NCBI GenBank assembly: GCA_015493745.1
Contig: WGCN01000196.1
Location: 1-33,671, forward strand
Reading direction: 5' to 3'
DNA from: Calditrichales bacterium
GTDB lineage: Bacteria > Calditrichota > Calditrichia > Calditrichales > J004
DNA: 33,671 bases
In this document: positions 9,334 through 16,818 of the stretch, piece after piece
Layout of the letters: each line of letters begins with the position of its first letter
Position numbering within the stretch: position 1 is the first letter of the stretch
Notes under the pieces: generated by a model
The model's input: the letters and a program-made list of their open reading frames with translations, nothing else
What the model was told of the DNA's origin: nothing
The model's database searches: none
Made by a program: the position numbers and the translations under genes

Positions 9334-10110
9334 ATGAAACGATTATTAGCGATAGCAGCCCTGATGGTGCTGGCCTCCTGTGCCGTACTCAAGCCTCCGC
9401 CGCGCGTGGACCTTGTAAAATATGATTATAAATTTTTGCTGGAAAACCATAGCCGCTGGCAACAATCGATTAAAACCCTTAAAGCCGATGCGCGTATCAC
9501 GCTGGACAGCCCCCTCTATTCCGGCAACTTTAATGCCGAGGTTTTGCGGCAGGGAGCGGATAGCCTGCTGGTTACCGTACGCGGCCCTTTTGGCATGAAC
9601 ATGGGTAAGGTTTTTGTAAATAAAAAGCGGTTTGTTTTTTACAACCAGGTGATGAACCAGTTTTTAATGGGTGAGCGCGAAGATTTCCGTTCTCGGCGCT
9701 TTTTGCAGTTTCCCGTTTCCGTCGATCAGCTTATGCAAATCCTCTCCGTGCAGGATCGCTTTATGGTGCTGAAAAAGCGTGAGTTCGAACAGCGTGACGG
9801 CCAATACTATCTGGAAGCGGAAAACGGCCATTACCGTTACCGCATCTGGTTTGATCCGGCCAACCTGCTCATAAGCCGGGTGGAATATTTCGATTTGGAA
9901 AGCGACCGGCTGTCGTATTATAAAACCTATGAAAATTATACGCTCATTGATGGCATCTATTTTCCCCAACTCGTAAATTTTGTGCGACCGGAAGAAAAAG
10001 AAGGTCTGTCTCTTATCTTTACCAATGTGGAAATTAACCGGCCGGTTTCACCCCGGGCTTTTTTAATCGAGATTGATGAAGCGGCCACTCAACTGGATTT
10101 AGATTTATAA
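9334..10110 (+). CDS. DUF4292-type outer membrane lipoprotein (LolA/LolB-like fold)
   Basis: 258-residue lipoprotein with lipobox LASC (Cys16) and an AAAGAGA ribosome binding site. The body alternates short beta strands typical of the LolA/LolB-like half-barrel that handles lipoproteins or lipids: IKTLKADARITLDSP, FNAEVLRQGADSLLVTVRG, KVFVNKKRFVFYN, YRYRIWFDPANLLISRVEYFD. This matches the DUF4292 family of FCB-group bacteria from memory of the pattern; I could not run a profile search. It sits between the TPR lipoprotein (18 bp upstream) and a glycosyltransferase starting 2 bp after its stop, so it is almost certainly translated from the same mRNA. A role in envelope lipid or lipoprotein handling is inferred from fold and context only. 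Confidence 0.8.
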   Translation: MKRLLAIAALMVLASCAVLKPPPRVDLVKYDYKFLLENHSRWQQSIKTLKADARITLDSPLYSGNFNAEVLRQGADSLLVTVRGPFGMNMGKVFVNKKRFVFYNQVMNQFLMGEREDFRSRRFLQFPVSVDQLMQILSVQDRFMVLKKREFEQRDGQYYLEAENGHYRYRIWFDPANLLISRVEYFDLESDRLSYYKTYENYTLIDGIYFPQLVNFVRPEEKEGLSLIFTNVEINRPVSPRAFLIEIDEAATQLDLDL

Positions 10111-10112
10111 TC

Positions 10113-11036
10113 ATGGACATTTCAATCGTTATTCCTCTTTTAAATGAAGAGGAATCGCTGGAGGAGCTGAACCAGCGCCTGCACAGCGAATTAAAAAAAA
10201 CCGGCAAGGAATATGAGATCATCTTCATCGATGACGGCAGCACGGACGGTTCCTTTGAAAAGCTGTTACGGCTAAGGGAAAAACATCCGCAGATCCGCCT
10301 CCTCCAGTTTAACAAAAACTTCGGTAAAAGCGCCGCCCTTTCCGAAGGCTTTAAAATGGCCCGGGGGGAGATCGTGATCACCATGGATGCCGACCTGCAG
10401 GATGATCCGGCGGAGATACACAACCTGATTCGTGAAATTGAAGGCGGACTGGAACTGGTTTCCGGCTGGAAGAAAGAGCGCCACGATCCGCTGAATAAAA
10501 CGATCCCTTCCCGTTTTTTTAACTTCATCACCCGCATGCTTACCGGAATCCGCATCCATGATTTTAATTGCGGACTAAAAGCCTACCGCCACCAGGTGAT
10601 CAAATCGATACCCGTATACGGCGAGTTACACCGCTACCTGCCGGTGCTGGCCCACTGGATGGGTTTTAAGGTCGGGGAAATTCCGGTAAAGCATCATCCG
10701 CGTAAATATGGCTATTCCAAGTTTGGTATCAAGCGTTTTCTGAACGGCTTTTTCGATCTGTTGACGGTGCTGTTCATCACCCGTTTTCAGCAGCGTCCGT
10801 TGCACCTGTTCGGCTTTATGGGGCTGGGTTCCACCTTTTTGGGTTTTATTATTCTGGCCTATCTCAGCGTGCTATGGCTTCAGGGACACGGTATCGGCCA
10901 GCGGCCTCTTTTTATACTCGGTGTGCTGCTGCTGATTGTCGGGGTGCAGTTTTTCTCCATCGGATTATTAGGAGAGATGCTCAATAACACCCGCAGCCAG
11001 TCCATTGAATACAGTATAAAAAATAAACTCGACTAA
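10113..11036 (+). CDS. Family 2 glycosyltransferase, DPM1/GtrB-like with two TM helices
   Basis: 307-residue GT2 enzyme. The GT-A fold starts at residue 1 (ISIVIPLLNEEESL), with the nucleotide-binding DDGSTDGS near residue 43 and the metal-binding DADLQDD near residue 92. The C-terminal third has two membrane helices (~232-255 and ~268-290), the arrangement of polyprenyl-phosphate sugar transferases such as dolichol-phosphate mannose synthase and GtrB, which load a sugar on a lipid carrier at the cytoplasmic face. It ends with NTRSQSIEYSIKNK, similar to the tails of that group. The start lies 2 bp after the DUF4292 gene and the next glycosyltransferase begins 5 bp after its stop. The sugar cannot be deduced. 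Confidence 0.92.
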   Translation: MDISIVIPLLNEEESLEELNQRLHSELKKTGKEYEIIFIDDGSTDGSFEKLLRLREKHPQIRLLQFNKNFGKSAALSEGFKMARGEIVITMDADLQDDPAEIHNLIREIEGGLELVSGWKKERHDPLNKTIPSRFFNFITRMLTGIRIHDFNCGLKAYRHQVIKSIPVYGELHRYLPVLAHWMGFKVGEIPVKHHPRKYGYSKFGIKRFLNGFFDLLTVLFITRFQQRPLHLFGFMGLGSTFLGFIILAYLSVLWLQGHGIGQRPLFILGVLLLIVGVQFFSIGLLGEMLNNTRSQSIEYSIKNKLD

Positions 11037-11041
11037 GCATA

Positions 11042-12079
11042 ATGGCCGCTTCGTTTTTTTATTCCGTCATCATTCCCACCTATAACCGTGTGGAAGAGCT
11101 GGCGGAGCTGCTGCCCTCCCTGCGCCTGCTTGATTTTCCGCGCGATCGCTTTGAGGTGATTCTTTCCGATGACGGCTCCACGGATGAAACCGCCCGCCTG
11201 GCGGAATACTTCCGCAGTCAGACCGATTTACCGCTGGTTTACCTGAGGCAGGAGAACAAGGGGCCCGGCGCGGCGCGTAACGCGGCCATGGAAAAGGCGC
11301 GCGGTGATTTCTTTATATTTATCGACTCCGATGTGACCGTACCCCGTGGCTGGCTCCGGGAGATTGCCGCCGCCGTGGAAGGGGAACAGGCCGACGCCTT
11401 TGGCGGCCCGGATACCTATCGCAATTCCTTCCCTCCGCTGCTCAAGGCCATCAACTACTCCATGACCAGTTTTATCACCACCGGCGGTCTGCGCGGCAAA
11501 AAGGGAAAAAAGCTGGCCAAATTTTATCCGCGCTCTTTTAACATGGGGCTCAGCAGAACCTTGTGGCAAAAGATCGGTGGTTTCGGCAGTCTGCGTCATG
11601 GTCAGGATATCGAGTTCAGCCATCGTATTATAAAAAGCGGCGCCCGGGTGATATTTGTGGACAAGGCTCCCGTGTATCATAAAAGACGCACCAACCTGAA
11701 ACGTTTTTATAAACAGGTGTTTAACTGGGGCATGGCGCGTATCAATCTGTATAAGCTGGACCGGGGCATGCTGGAACCGTTGCATGCCCTGCCGGCGCTG
11801 GCCACGCTGCTTACGTTTTTGATTTTGTTGTTAGCCCCCTTTTGGCCTCCGGCTGCTTTTTTGGCGGCGTTGGGCTTTATTCTGGCCACTCTGATCCTGA
11901 TATTTTCCGTTTTCGATTCCATCCGCCTTTATCGCTCCTTCGCGCCCGCCCTTTGGTTGCCGCTGGTGATGCCGGCGCAGATTTTCGGTTATGGCCTGGG
12001 CTTTATATACAACTTCATCCGACGGATTATTCTGGGCAAGGGAGAGAAAACCGGATTTAAAAAGAACTACTACAAATAA
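11042..12079 (+). CDS. Family 2 glycosyltransferase, membrane-associated
   Basis: 345-residue inverting GT2 enzyme with IIPTYNRVEELAELL at the N-terminus, DDGSTDET (~residue 43) for nucleotide binding and DSDVTVP (~residue 94) for metal binding. GHGQDIEFSHRI-type acidic residues near 185 (HGQDIEFSHRI) are the likely catalytic-base region. Two C-terminal hydrophobic stretches (~250-275 and ~295-325) anchor it to the membrane. It closes the four-gene plus-strand envelope run and probably elongates a glycan begun by the preceding lipid-linked sugar transferase; that link is inferred from adjacency. Its stop is 3 bp from the end of the convergent EamA permease gene, with no terminator hairpin between them. 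Confidence 0.9.
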   Translation: MAASFFYSVIIPTYNRVEELAELLPSLRLLDFPRDRFEVILSDDGSTDETARLAEYFRSQTDLPLVYLRQENKGPGAARNAAMEKARGDFFIFIDSDVTVPRGWLREIAAAVEGEQADAFGGPDTYRNSFPPLLKAINYSMTSFITTGGLRGKKGKKLAKFYPRSFNMGLSRTLWQKIGGFGSLRHGQDIEFSHRIIKSGARVIFVDKAPVYHKRRTNLKRFYKQVFNWGMARINLYKLDRGMLEPLHALPALATLLTFLILLLAPFWPPAAFLAALGFILATLILIFSVFDSIRLYRSFAPALWLPLVMPAQIFGYGLGFIYNFIRRIILGKGEKTGFKKNYYK

Positions 12080-12082
12080 CCG

Positions 12083-12961
12083 CTATTCCGAGCGGTTTAT
12101 GATAATCACTCCCCCCAGGATCAGCCCCATACCCAGAATATGCAGCCACCCCAAAGCTTCCCCGTCCAGAAACCCTATCACCAGGGCAATGACCGGTATG
12201 ATGTAGGTGACCGAGCTGGTGGTTACCGGATTGGCGATTTGCAGCAGCCGGAAAAAAAGCACCAGCGCCAAGGCGGTATTGACCACCCCGAGGATGGCCA
12301 GATAGCCCAGGGCTGTCCAGGCGCCGGGTACCGTTTCCATCCGTGTGACGAAATCACCGAAAAAGAGCATGATCATGGCCGGGACGCCCATTAAAAAAAG
12401 AGAAAGCGCCGTCAGGTTTTTACTGGGCATATCGGAGAGAAAACGCTTGATCCAGTTTACGTTAAAGCCGTACAGGAAAGAGGCCGCCAGAACCAGCAGA
12501 CTGTAGTAATTAAAACTTTCCCAAGATCCGCTTTTACCGATAAAGCTGATCAGCGTGGCTCCGGTCAGCCCGATGATCAGTCCCAGCAATTGCCGGGGAA
12601 TAAAGCGGTAGTTAAAAAGAATAACCCCGACCAACATGGTAAACAGAGGCGTCAGGGCATTGAGCACACCGGTTACACCGCTGTCCAGATGGGTCTGTGC
12701 CGTGGCAAAGAGCAGTGCCGGCAGCAGGTTGCCGCTGATCCCGGCCACGGTCAGCTTGAGCAGGCGGCCCCGGTAGTATTGCTTAAAGGAATAAAGGGCC
12801 AGGGGGAGCAGGGCCAGCATGGCAAAGGTGATGCGTAAAAGACCGACCTGCGTGGCGTTGAAAACCAGCAAGCCTTTTTTTATCAGGATAAAGGAGCTGC
12901 CCCAGATCAGGGCGCTGGCTAACAGAAGAAATGTGGCCAGGCGCTTGGATGAAACGGGCAT
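12083..12961 (-). CDS. EamA-family (DMT superfamily) permease
   Basis: 292-residue inner-membrane protein with about ten hydrophobic helices arranged as two EamA repeats (~residues 8-140 and ~150-288). The family signature is clear: ALIWGSSFILIKKGL at the start of repeat one and a second-half helix ending NPVTTSSVTYIIPVIALVIG with a LGWLHILGMGLILGGV close. Members export metabolites, amino acids or drugs; the substrate here is unknown. The start is 3 bp beyond the short-chain dehydrogenase stop, so it is the last gene of the minus-strand operon that begins with the microcompartment vertex protein. That context allows export or import of a metabolite of the aldolase pathway, which is speculation. 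Confidence 0.9.
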   Translation of the reverse strand: MPVSSKRLATFLLLASALIWGSSFILIKKGLLVFNATQVGLLRITFAMLALLPLALYSFKQYYRGRLLKLTVAGISGNLLPALLFATAQTHLDSGVTGVLNALTPLFTMLVGVILFNYRFIPRQLLGLIIGLTGATLISFIGKSGSWESFNYYSLLVLAASFLYGFNVNWIKRFLSDMPSKNLTALSLFLMGVPAMIMLFFGDFVTRMETVPGAWTALGYLAILGVVNTALALVLFFRLLQIANPVTTSSVTYIIPVIALVIGFLDGEALGWLHILGMGLILGGVIIINRSE

Positions 12962-12964
12962 GCC

Positions 12965-13642
12965 TTACAGCTTACCGTACACTTTAAAAAGCGGTTCCCG
13001 CAGATCCCGGCTTTCCAGGGCAAAGGCCGTTATCTCGGCTATGGCCCGTGGTGTGACCCAGGCGCTGAAATCGGCGTCCGGCATGGCCCGGCGATTGGCC
13101 GGTGTATCGATGACGGAGGGAACGATCACCGAGGTGATGACGCCGCTTTGCCTGCTTTCGGCGTTAAGCGCTCCGGCCAGGGAAAACAGCAGCGACTTGC
13201 TCAGGGTGTAGGCCAGCATGGCGCTTCCGCCGTCCGGTTCCAGCCCGGGCCGGGCACCGATAAGAACGATCCGGCCGAAGCCCTTTTCTTCCATGGCCCT
13301 ATAAAGAGGGTGAATGATATGCCAGGCGCTGTAAAAATTTATTTGTATCATCTTTTCAATATCCGTGGCCGACGTATCGCGCGCATGGCCCATGGCAAAA
13401 CCGCCCACGGTCAAAACGGCATGCGGGATATGTCCGAAGGTTTCCAGCCCGTTCCGGACAAAGGAAGCGGCCGCAATTTCATCGGAGAGATCGACCACGG
13501 AGGGTGTGAGGGTGGCGGTGGCCGTTAACCGGCCCCCGGCCCGAACGGCGGCATAAATATGATAATCCTTCTCCTGCAGGTGTTCCGTTACCGCCCGGCC
13601 CAGGTTACCCGTGGCTCCGGTAAGCAAAACCGTTTTTTTCAT
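12965..13642 (-). CDS. Short-chain dehydrogenase/reductase (SDR)
   Basis: About 225 residues. I choose ATG at 13642 rather than the in-frame TTG at 13648, which would overlap the upstream aldolase stop. The cofactor-binding TGATGNLG motif follows the first strand (KTVLLTGATGNLGRAV), and the catalytic Y-x-x-x-K is in AYTLSKSLLFSLAG near residue 162. A serine usually precedes it; here the GSAM stretch lies about ten residues earlier. It catalyses an NAD(P)-dependent oxidation or reduction of an alcohol or carbonyl. It sits 2 bp after the aldolase and 3 bp before the EamA permease, so it is translationally coupled. An aldehyde- or sugar-reducing role in the same pathway is plausible. It has no encapsulation-like extension of its own. 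Confidence 0.88.
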   Translation of the reverse strand: MKKTVLLTGATGNLGRAVTEHLQEKDYHIYAAVRAGGRLTATATLTPSVVDLSDEIAAASFVRNGLETFGHIPHAVLTVGGFAMGHARDTSATDIEKMIQINFYSAWHIIHPLYRAMEEKGFGRIVLIGARPGLEPDGGSAMLAYTLSKSLLFSLAGALNAESRQSGVITSVIVPSVIDTPANRRAMPDADFSAWVTPRAIAEITAFALESRDLREPLFKVYGKL

Positions 13643-13644
13643 GA

Positions 13645-14499
13645 TCAATAACCATCCGTCCTGGTGCCGGACTTTCCGTTGGAGACGATGGCCACACTGG
13701 CGCTGGCGCCGATGCGCGTGGCGCCGGCTTCCACCATTTTACAGGCCTCTTCATAGCTGCGCACGCCGCCGCTGGCCTTGACGCCCATGGAAGCGCCCAC
13801 CACCTTCCGCATCAGGGCCACATCGGCCACGGTGGCGCCGCCACTGCTAAAACCGGTAGATGTTTTTACGAAGTTGGCTCCGGCCCGCTGGGCAATAACA
13901 CAGGCGGTGACCTTCTCTTCATCGGTGAGCAGGCAGGTTTCCAGGATCACCTTGACCGTGCGCCGGCCGGCGGCCCGTACCACGGAACGGATGTCGTGTT
14001 CCACCACATCGGGCATCCCCGATTTCAGGGCGCCGATATTGATCACCATATCCACCTCCTGGGCCCCGCGATCGATCACCTGGCGTGTTTCCGCGGCCTT
14101 TACTTCCGGCAGGGTGGCGCCCAGCGGAAAACCGATTACCGTGCATACCTTTACCGGCGATCCGCGCAATATTTTGTAGGCGTCGGATACCCAGGTGGGG
14201 TTGATGCATACCGAGGCAAAACTGTTTTCCCGGGCTTCGAGGCATATTTTCTCAATCTGTTCAAAAGTGGCATCCGGCTTTAACAGGGTGTGGTCTATCC
14301 AGCGGGCCATCTCATATTTAGGCGGACAACTGGGGGCCACGGCGCCTATCCGGCTGGCGCCAAAGGAAACCAGATCGTTGGCCGCGTCATAGCTGAAGGG
14401 ACGCACCTCGCCCTGACAGTGGGGGCAGGGGTCAAGGTTCATTTCGGAAATCACCTGACTGATGATATGATCGATTATTTCAGGAGTAATTTCGGACAT
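13645..14499 (-). CDS. deoC: Deoxyribose-phosphate aldolase with microcompartment-type N-terminal extension
   Basis: 284-residue class I aldolase that splits 2-deoxyribose-5-phosphate into acetaldehyde and glyceraldehyde-3-phosphate. The catalytic core starts near residue 63 ([14 protein letters not shown]) and holds D150 in [13 protein letters not shown], Schiff-base K212 in [14 protein letters not shown] and K241 in VKASGGVR, equivalent to D102, K167 and K201 of the E. coli enzyme. Plain DeoC is about 220-260 residues without the extra N-terminus seen here. Residues 4-20 ([17 protein letters not shown]) form a short amphipathic helix, followed by CPHC (25-28) and a linker to ~62, the pattern of encapsulation peptides on microcompartment enzymes. 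A GGCGGGAA ribosome binding site precedes the start; the EutN-family gene ends 13 bp upstream. Confidence 0.95.
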   Translation of the reverse strand: MSEITPEIIDHIISQVISEMNLDPCPHCQGEVRPFSYDAANDLVSFGASRIGAVAPSCPPKYEMARWIDHTLLKPDATFEQIEKICLEARENSFASVCINPTWVSDAYKILRGSPVKVCTVIGFPLGATLPEVKAAETRQVIDRGAQEVDMVINIGALKSGMPDVVEHDIRSVVRAAGRRTVKVILETCLLTDEEKVTACVIAQRAGANFVKTSTGFSSGGATVADVALMRKVVGASMGVKASGGVRSYEEACKMVEAGATRIGASASVAIVSNGKSGTRTDGY

Positions 14500-14512
14500 A
14501 ATTTATTCCCGC

Positions 14513-14797
14513 CTATTGATTGTGTTGTTTGTCTATTTCAATACCGTCGATGACGGCAACGATGACGGCCTGTACCGGGATATGGTTGTTGTTGAAAACA
14601 ATACGGGCCGAACCGCCCTCGCGCATAACCAGTACCCGGTCGCCGACGCCGGCGTCCACGCTGTCCAGGGCCAGAAAGGCTTCACCCATGTTGTGACCTT
14701 CCGGGGTGACCGGTTGAACGATAAGTATCTTTTTACCGGTAAACTCTTTATTTTTTACCGTGGAGATGATATCTCCGGTTACATGGCATATAAGCAT
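14513..14797 (-). CDS. Bacterial microcompartment vertex protein, EutN/CcmL family (BMC-P)
   Basis: 94-residue protein of the EutN/CcmL family (Pfam 03319 type), which forms pentamers that cap the vertices of microcompartment shells. Family hallmarks are visible: the start MLICHVTGDIISTVKN, then KKILIVQPVTPEG, the A-LDSVDAGVGDRVLVMREGGSAR strand-turn-strand core, and a closing PVQAVIVAVIDGIEI strand. Length is typical (85-100). The start at 14797 has a GGAAAG ribosome binding site. It is the first gene of a minus-strand operon leading into the aldolase with an encapsulation-like extension. No hexameric (BMC-H) or tandem (BMC-T) shell gene is in the window, so if a shell is made its facets are encoded elsewhere. 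Confidence 0.93.
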   Translation of the reverse strand: MLICHVTGDIISTVKNKEFTGKKILIVQPVTPEGHNMGEAFLALDSVDAGVGDRVLVMREGGSARIVFNNNHIPVQAVIVAVIDGIEIDKQHNQ

Positions 14798-14877
14798 CTG
14801 TTCTTTCCGTAAAAGTGTCTAAAAATACAAAAAAGAATAATGCAATGCTTGCCGGTGTTACACGGGCCGTTTGTCTA

Positions 14878-14906
14878 TTTACCGACGTTTTTGGTATGTT
14901 TACCGA
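14878..14906 (+). promoter_or_regulatory. Candidate LytTR operator: two direct repeats 21 bp apart
   Basis: TTTACCGA occurs twice, at 14878-14885 and 14899-14906, exactly 21 bp apart (two helical turns). LytTR-family regulators bind two roughly 9-bp direct repeats with 12-13 bp between them, so the geometry fits. Read on the reverse strand, the repeats (TCGGTAAA) partly match the known consensus [TA][AC][CA]GTTN[AG][TG]. The operon driven from here encodes a LytTR regulator, so autoregulation is plausible. Confidence 0.4.
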
Positions 14907-14908
14907 TC

Positions 14909-14944
14909 GGCGGGTAACTTATCCGCCTTAAAGCTGTATATAAT
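14909..14944 (+). promoter_or_regulatory. Promoter of the LiaF-like/LytS/LytTR operon
   Basis: A perfect TATAAT lies at 14939-14944, 25 bp before the start codon, with no recognisable TTGACA 17 bp upstream. The -35 position is occupied by a small palindrome, GGCGGGT-aactt-ATCCGCC (14909-14927). A strong -10 without a -35 suggests activator dependence, and the palindrome could be an operator. Both are readings of short motifs. Confidence 0.4.
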
Positions 14945-14969
14945 AAGGGAAATGAAAAAGGAGAATTTC

Positions 14970-15668
14970 ATGTTTAAAAATGTTGATATAAAAGTCTATA
15001 TCGGAGGGGCGATTATCTTTGCCGGGGTTGTCATGTTCCTGGATAATATCGGATTGAATCTGGGAATTAATCTGTTTGATTTCTGGCCGCTGGTTTTAAT
15101 ATTTATCGGTCTGAATTATATAACAAACAGCAGGCACGGGGTGCGCTCCACCAATGGTTGGATATTTATCGCATTTGGCGTTCTCTTTCTTTTACGCAAT
15201 TTCGGCCTCATCTGGTTTAGCATCGGGCAGTTGTGGCCCCTGGTGCTGATTGCCATCGGTTTTTCCATTTTACGTAATCATGCCCGGCCGAACATGCCGG
15301 AAGGCAGTGACAGCGCCGATTATATCAACCTCCTTTTTATTTTGGGCGGCGGGGAACATAAGTTTACATCGAAAAGCCTGCGCGGCGGTCGTGTAACAGC
15401 CATCATGGGTGGCGGCACCATTGATTTGCGCCACGCCGACACGGCCGGAGAGGTGCTGGAAATCGAAGTGTTTGCCATGTGGGGGGGGATAGAGATCATC
15501 GTTCCCTTCCACTGGCAGGTAAACATAAAAGGGGCGCCCTTGCTCGGGGCCATGGAAAACAACACCCATCCGCCGGAAGCCATAGAAGGGCTGGAGACCA
15601 GTTCGCCTTCCCGCTCCCTGATTGTCACCGGTTCGGCCATTATGGGCGGAATTGAAGTTAAGAACTGA
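14970..15668 (+). CDS. LiaF-like membrane protein (cell-wall stress response family)
   Basis: 232-residue protein. I start at 14970 because AAGGAG sits 6 bp upstream; the longer frame back to 14871 overlaps the promoter. The N-terminal ~115 residues hold four hydrophobic helices of the LiaI/LiaF-like type (GGAIIFAGVVMFLDNIGLNLG, FDFWPLVLIFIGLNYI, IFIAFGVLFLLRNFG, LWPLVLIAIGFSIL). Residues ~140-232 form the soluble LiaF C-terminal beta domain with its repeating glycine turns (FILGGGEHKF, AIMGGGTIDLR, AMWGGIEIIVP, SAIMGGIEVKN). In Firmicutes LiaF restrains the LiaRS two-component system that senses cell-wall antibiotics. Here the kinase and regulator that follow are LytS/LytTR-type, so a modulatory role on them is inferred. 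Confidence 0.85.
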   Translation: MFKNVDIKVYIGGAIIFAGVVMFLDNIGLNLGINLFDFWPLVLIFIGLNYITNSRHGVRSTNGWIFIAFGVLFLLRNFGLIWFSIGQLWPLVLIAIGFSILRNHARPNMPEGSDSADYINLLFILGGGEHKFTSKSLRGGRVTAIMGGGTIDLRHADTAGEVLEIEVFAMWGGIEIIVPFHWQVNIKGAPLLGAMENNTHPPEAIEGLETSSPSRSLIVTGSAIMGGIEVKN

Positions 15669-15751
15669 GTACGGATTATTTACAAGGCCAAAAGAATTTT
15701 TTTAAGAACAGAGTGTAGCTTAACTGTCTGTTGTTCTGAAAAGAAGAATTT

Positions 15752-16816
15752 ATGAATCCATTGATAAAATCTCCCAGGCATTTTGCCGCTTTTATAATTT
15801 CCTGGTTGCCGCTGATGGCCGGTATGACCTATCTGGGCAGTAAACTGGCGGATTGCGGTTTTCAGGACGCTTCCATCTTGGTCGTTCCGGCCCTGGTGCT
15901 GCAAATGTTTTTTTTCAGCGGGGTCTGGTATGTGGCCCGGGTGACCTCCCTCAAAACCAGCCGTTTGCCTGTCTTTTTCATGCGTCATATTCTTTCCTAC
16001 ATCATAATGAATGCCATCTGGCTGTATATAGTGATGATTTATGCCGAGTTCCTGAACGCGGTTCTGGAACAGCACGTGTGGCGCGAATATTTTAACCAGA
16101 TGATGCCTTTGCTGGTGATCGCCGGTTTTTTTATCTACTTCGTGGCCGCGCTCATCTCCTATCTTTCCCTGGCCAATGAAAGGACCCGTGAGGCGGAAAT
16201 GGACATGCTGGCCAATCAACTGAAGGCTGGTGAGGCGGAGCTGAAATTTTTAAAAGCCTCCATCCACCCCCATTTTATGTTTAACAGCTTAAATGCCTTG
16301 AGTACCCTTACCGTTTCCCAGCCGGAAAAAGCCCAAAAGGTTTGTCTGCAATTGGCGGATTTTTTGAGATACAGCCTCTCCTTTAAGGATGATATTGTGC
16401 CGCTGCGGGAGGAGCTGCAACACATCCGGAATTACCTGAATATTGAAAAGACGCGCCTTGGCGATCGCCTTAAGGTGGTTTGGGATATGGAAGAGGGTAT
16501 CGAAGATGAGCCGCTTTTAAGTTTTTGCCTGCAACCGCTGGTTGAAAACGCCATAAAGCACGGCATCGAGCAGAGAATAAGCGGCGGGATCATAAATATT
16601 TCCCTGAAACGCAACGACACCCATCTGTTGATAGAACTCAACAATCCGCTTTCCGATGAGCCGGGGGCGGCGCGGGCCTCAACCGGGCAGGGACTGTTAA
16701 ACCTAAAGGCCCGTCTGGAACAGGCCTATCACAATATGGCGCGCATGGTGGTGCATCGCGGCGGAAAAGCCTTTGCCATAAAGCTCTATCTGCCCCTGAT
16801 CAAAAAGAAGGCCTGA
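15752..16816 (+). CDS. LytS-type sensor histidine kinase
   Basis: 354-residue kinase with four predicted membrane helices in residues 10-140 and very little periplasmic sequence, so it probably senses membrane state or a partner protein. A short coiled segment (~140-168) leads to the His_kinase domain: IHPHFMFNSLNALSTL with phospho-acceptor H174, the signature of the LytS/YehU family. The ATPase domain follows with the N box PLVENAIKHG (~residues 263-272) and a G box around TGQGLLNLKARL (~309). The gene ends 2 bp before the LytTR regulator start, an arrangement typical of translationally coupled cognate pairs. It lies 83 bp after the LiaF-like gene. The intact catalytic motifs argue for an active kinase. 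Confidence 0.95.
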   Translation: MNPLIKSPRHFAAFIISWLPLMAGMTYLGSKLADCGFQDASILVVPALVLQMFFFSGVWYVARVTSLKTSRLPVFFMRHILSYIIMNAIWLYIVMIYAEFLNAVLEQHVWREYFNQMMPLLVIAGFFIYFVAALISYLSLANERTREAEMDMLANQLKAGEAELKFLKASIHPHFMFNSLNALSTLTVSQPEKAQKVCLQLADFLRYSLSFKDDIVPLREELQHIRNYLNIEKTRLGDRLKVVWDMEEGIEDEPLLSFCLQPLVENAIKHGIEQRISGGIINISLKRNDTHLLIELNNPLSDEPGAARASTGQGLLNLKARLEQAYHNMARMVVHRGGKAFAIKLYLPLIKKKA

Positions 16817-16818
16817 CC

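Noticed and set aside
14516-14812. 98-codon plus-strand frame opposite the EutN-family gene
   Set aside because: The minus-strand protein matches EutN/CcmL along its full length; this frame is its complement.
14871-14969. Upstream 33-residue extension of the LiaF-like protein
   Set aside because: It would run through the TATAAT box and the palindrome; ATG at 14970 has AAGGAG at ideal distance.
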